Positions 62,401-64,000 of a stretch of 64,000 nt of DNA are shown here, one piece after another. Position 1 is the first letter of the stretch; each line of letters begins with the position of its first letter. The position numbers were made by a program, and so were the translations under genes. The notes under the pieces were generated by a model that ran no database searches, had not been told where the DNA came from, and worked only from the letters and a program-made list of their open reading frames with translations. The stretch is from Clostridiales bacterium (GTDB taxonomy: Bacteria; Bacillota; Clostridia; Saccharofermentanales; Saccharofermentanaceae): the NCBI GenBank assembly GCA_017961235.1, contig JAGCXQ010000053.1:1-64000 (forward strand), in the 5' to 3' direction.

Positions 62401-64000
62401 TCCTGCCTTAATAAATTGGAAGACGTGGTTTTCCCGAGCAGTATTGAGAGGATGGGAAGTGGAGTATTTTCGTACTGCCACAGCTTAGAAGATGTTATCC
62501 TCCCTGATTCCGTGGAAAGTATTACAGCTAGTACTTTCTGGTCATGCGGCAATCTCAATTCAGTGAAATTGCCTTCGAATCTTAAGACGATACCTGCCTC
62601 TATGTTTTACAACAGCGGTACGCTTAATAGAGTGTATATCCCATCTACAGTCACTAGTATTGAATATAATGCTTTCAAAAACTGTACTGATTTGTGCGAT
62701 ATATATTTTGATGGAACTTCAGCACAGTGGTCGAAGATCAGCATCGCATCCGGTAACGATAAACTCAACTCGGTAAATATCCACTTTGTTGTGCCGGAAC
62801 TGGCAATTAACGAGAAAAACTTCCCGGATGCGAACTTCCGTGCATATATCAAAGAGAAGTTCGACACCGACAAGAGCGGCTGGCTGACTAATACCGAGCG
62901 GCTGGCGGTGAGATCGATCAGCTGTTCCGGCCGTTCTATCGGATCGCTTTCAGGTATCGAGAATTTCCCGAAATTGACATCACTGATTTGTTCCAATAAC
63001 AGTCTCCGTGGAGAATTGGACCTTCGCCAGAACCTTATGCTTCTTGAGGTTTATTGTGATAATAATGAAGAATTGGGTAAAATCTATATTGATGGATTGG
63101 CAGATCTTCAGATCCTGGATTGCCACGGAGATCTCAGCATCAGTTCCCCGAATCTTAGTACGAATTATGCACTTCGCAAACTTGATGTCAGCAACTGCCA
63201 GATCAGTGGTCTGAATGTAAAATCCAACAGTGCACTTCAGAATCTTATTTGTAATGATAACCAGTTAACGTACTTGGATCTCAGCAACAATCTTAAACTG
63301 AAATCGCTGGTGTGCTATAGCAACTGTCTTACCAAGCTGGATGTTACGGACCACTCGGATCTTACATACATCGACTGCGCGGACAACAAGCTTACATACA
63401 TTAAACTTGGCAACTTGCCGAATTGTACAGTTCTTAAGTGCCAGTATAACAACCTGATAAGTCTGGACATTGTTGGTTGTCCGCATCTGGTTGAGTGTGT
63501 TCTTAGTGAGGATACGAATATCAACGACGGTGCTTCTTTCATAAAGTACATACTTGGAGAGGATACGCTGTTTGTGGATAAAGATGTGGTGATCCTCACC
63601 GAGCATGACGGAGTTTGTCTTGATGAAACCAATTTCCCGGATGCCAGCTTCCGTGAGTATCTTTCCGGAGTTGAATTTGATAAGGATCAGAACGGATGGC
63701 TGTCAATTCAGGAACTTGAATCAGTGACGGAGATTGACATATCATTCTCGGATGTCAGTGATCTGACGGGACTTCAGTACTTCACATATCTGAAGACGCT
63801 CTATGCTTGTGTGCTTGATAATCTGACCGAACTGGATCTCAGCGGAAATCCTGAACTGGAATATCTGGATTGCTGGGACACTCAGATTGAAGAACTGGAT
63901 CTTAGTGCAAACAGGCGGCTGACCAATCTGGATTGTAATAATACCCCGCTTAACAGCCTGGATGTTTCCGGTCTGACCTCGCTGAAAAATGTTGATGTAT
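59482..64000 (+). CDS. Giant secreted LRR protein, 3' end outside the window
   Basis: Open from ATG 59482 (GAGGG upstream) to the window end: at least 1,506 residues. Signal peptide to about residue 35 (VSVFA). An acidic Glu/Thr linker precedes three 94-residue beta-type repeats (59737-60582). Then come LRR_5/BspA modules, each opened by SGKCGKNGSELTW-like or KCGAKLNW strands and closed by VYFGGVTSEW-type caps. From about 62800 the style changes to internalin-like LRRs (LDLSNNLKLKSLVC) preceded by NFPDANFRAYI and an EF-hand-like loop DTDKSGWLTNTE (residue ~1128); a second such unit, DKDQNGWLSIQE, begins near 63600. Likely cell-surface adhesion or binding. The anchor, if any, is beyond the window. 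Confidence 0.92.
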   Translation, partial: MSSNGKVRSSHRMLSFVLSLIMMISLIPVSVFADEEIKDPTETEGIEETLVTPELESDMIQESEPNQDLEFEIPQKTLESNDTEYKFTTQPKSGSFDPTTMKYHVTWATSFKPEKIKIEWYSEYLEEWYDRETLTSDMATNLSYDIPLNWGEGTYRIRAYYYAGASVTSSSFQVDKNRFKFTTQPKSGSFDPTTMKYHVTWATSFKPEKIEIEWYSEYLNAWYNKVTLTSDMATNLSCDMPLNWGEGTYRIRAYYEKNSYVTSSSFYVDKNGFKFTTQPINGFFDPIDGMCLATWTTSFKPEKIVIEWYSDYLEEWYVIETLTSDMATNLSYAIHRSWGKGSYRIRAYYDSDAYVTSNTFTISEDMPATSGKCGKNGSELTWSYNSHTLTITGNGEMADYSVSTQPWKLLRSQIKKVVLEEGVKSVGAYAFVDHLALSEVHLPSSLTSIRVSGFYNNATLKDVYCNFSEASAGSLGIAGNNEDIKNASWHYAYRDGGKCGAKLNWRLESDNTLVISGSGPMYDREYASDVPWFKYRNDIVAVRMEGGTSVGKYAFGYLSKLESATIPSTVTAMHDYAFSTCSSLKTLTINSTAVNIPAYFCYNCTSLESITIPKGTVRIGSSAFYGCTSLTSVAFPSGSNLSYIENSAFEGCTNLGNISIPSSVISIGNYAFRNCQSFTTLALPSSLTSLGEQAFANCKNITGTIAIPSGVTSIPASCFYNCSSFNKVTFGPNVVHIWNGAFGNCTNLSSVYYDGFRSQWLATTVDSSNSKLTSASFSYLYIYKKLPNSNTTYTVFGYSGRLNISGSDSLTATSPMPWTEYGPYITELDISGSFTSIQAEAFKNFTAVKTLYLPETIKTVGARAFQDCTSLTDVYFGGVTSEWLRVSIGADNEPLEDAEVYCTGTIGGRIPDCDMYWDFNDVDTLTIYFDMDAGYTDMPDFRDDREQPWYEYQSRIKHLIISEGVTYLGDENFSCLNKLEDVVFPSSIERMGSGVFSYCHSLEDVILPDSVESITASTFWSCGNLNSVKLPSNLKTIPASMFYNSGTLNRVYIPSTVTSIEYNAFKNCTDLCDIYFDGTSAQWSKISIASGNDKLNSVNIHFVVPELAINEKNFPDANFRAYIKEKFDTDKSGWLTNTERLAVRSISCSGRSIGSLSGIENFPKLTSLICSNNSLRGELDLRQNLMLLEVYCDNNEELGKIYIDGLADLQILDCHGDLSISSPNLSTNYALRKLDVSNCQISGLNVKSNSALQNLICNDNQLTYLDLSNNLKLKSLVCYSNCLTKLDVTDHSDLTYIDCADNKLTYIKLGNLPNCTVLKCQYNNLISLDIVGCPHLVECVLSEDTNINDGASFIKYILGEDTLFVDKDVVILTEHDGVCLDETNFPDASFREYLSGVEFDKDQNGWLSIQELESVTEIDISFSDVSDLTGLQYFTYLKTLYACVLDNLTELDLSGNPELEYLDCWDTQIEELDLSANRRLTNLDCNNTPLNSLDVSGLTSLKNVDV
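59737..60582 (+). repeat. Three tandem 282-bp repeats inside the giant gene
   Basis: Units begin at 59737, 60019 and 60301, each with TTTACAACACAGCCT and coding 94 residues (FKFTTQP, TSFKPEKI, IEWYS, TLTSDMATNLS, YRIRAYY). Units 1 and 2 are nearly identical in DNA over long stretches, including silent positions; unit 3 differs mainly in its first 70 bp. Confidence 0.95.

Overview
The window looks like chromosome of an anaerobic, Gram-positive member of Bacillota, class Clostridia. The evidence is the tmk-darA-holB-ricT-trmN6-rsmI gene order (as in Bacillus subtilis), a 2[4Fe-4S] ferredoxin, class II aldolase, a class-I-type LeuC, YesM/YesN-type two-component proteins, Gram-positive sugar-binding lipoproteins, strong AGGAGG ribosome sites, and BspA/internalin-like leucine-rich-repeat surface proteins typical of gut and rumen Clostridia. 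Base composition is balanced by eye. Genus cannot be fixed from sequence alone. No rRNA, CRISPR array, insertion sequence or prophage is visible. Coding density is high and many genes overlap by ATGA.

Layout. 1-5503: end of valS, a membrane protein, class II fructose-bisphosphate aldolase and a polysaccharide deacetylase, with strong terminators. 5559-9253 (minus): a membrane protein with a SHOCT tail, an ABC-F ATPase and a small zinc-ribbon protein. 9409-12325: leuCDB. 12402-16168: ppx and ppk1, overlapping by ATGA. 16232-26962: a large sugar-sensing and uptake locus. It holds a membrane-anchored periplasmic binding protein, a YesM/LytS-type kinase, a YesN-type regulator, a XylF-like lipoprotein, then a second sugar-binding lipoprotein, a double ABC ATPase and two different permeases. 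27126-30954: a surface glycan cluster with UDP-galactopyranose mutase and two GT2 glycosyltransferases. 30971-32924: pseudouridine synthase, Smr protein, family 4 uracil-DNA glycosylase and tRNA-Gln(CTG). 33052-39789: an esterase-like protein and a run of regulators (DeoR, AraC, XRE, AraC) around a large SASA-like protein that has lost its catalytic motifs. 39805-42147: folE-folP-folB-folK. 42208-47498: an Asn/Arg-rich protein, then the tmk-to-rsmI housekeeping cluster with a ferredoxin gene inserted. 47530-50049: a PAS-GGDEF-EAL protein. 50256-55355 (minus): leuS, a secreted LRR protein and a 34-residue peptide gene directly behind it. 55574-59261: a duplicated zinc-ribbon membrane protein, a TraX-like protein and mreB. 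59482 to the end: the first 1,506 codons of a giant secreted protein with three 94-residue repeats, BspA-type LRRs and internalin-like LRRs with EF-hand-like calcium motifs.

How it fits together. The most coherent system is the 16-27 kb locus. An anchored binding protein probably senses a pentose-like sugar outside the cell and signals through the kinase to the AraC-type regulator. The regulator would then drive the promoter at 21526 of the binding protein-ATPase-permease-permease transporter, where a strong internal terminator after the binding protein sets unequal expression. This resembles the XylFII-LytS/YesN systems described in Clostridium, with extra parts. Most promoters recognised here carry an extended -10 (TGn), which is a usable signature for the organism. 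The least explained items are the pseudo-SASA gene with its palindromic operator, the small peptide gene behind the LRR protein, the duplicated zinc-ribbon protein and the paired hairpins before the sensor operon.
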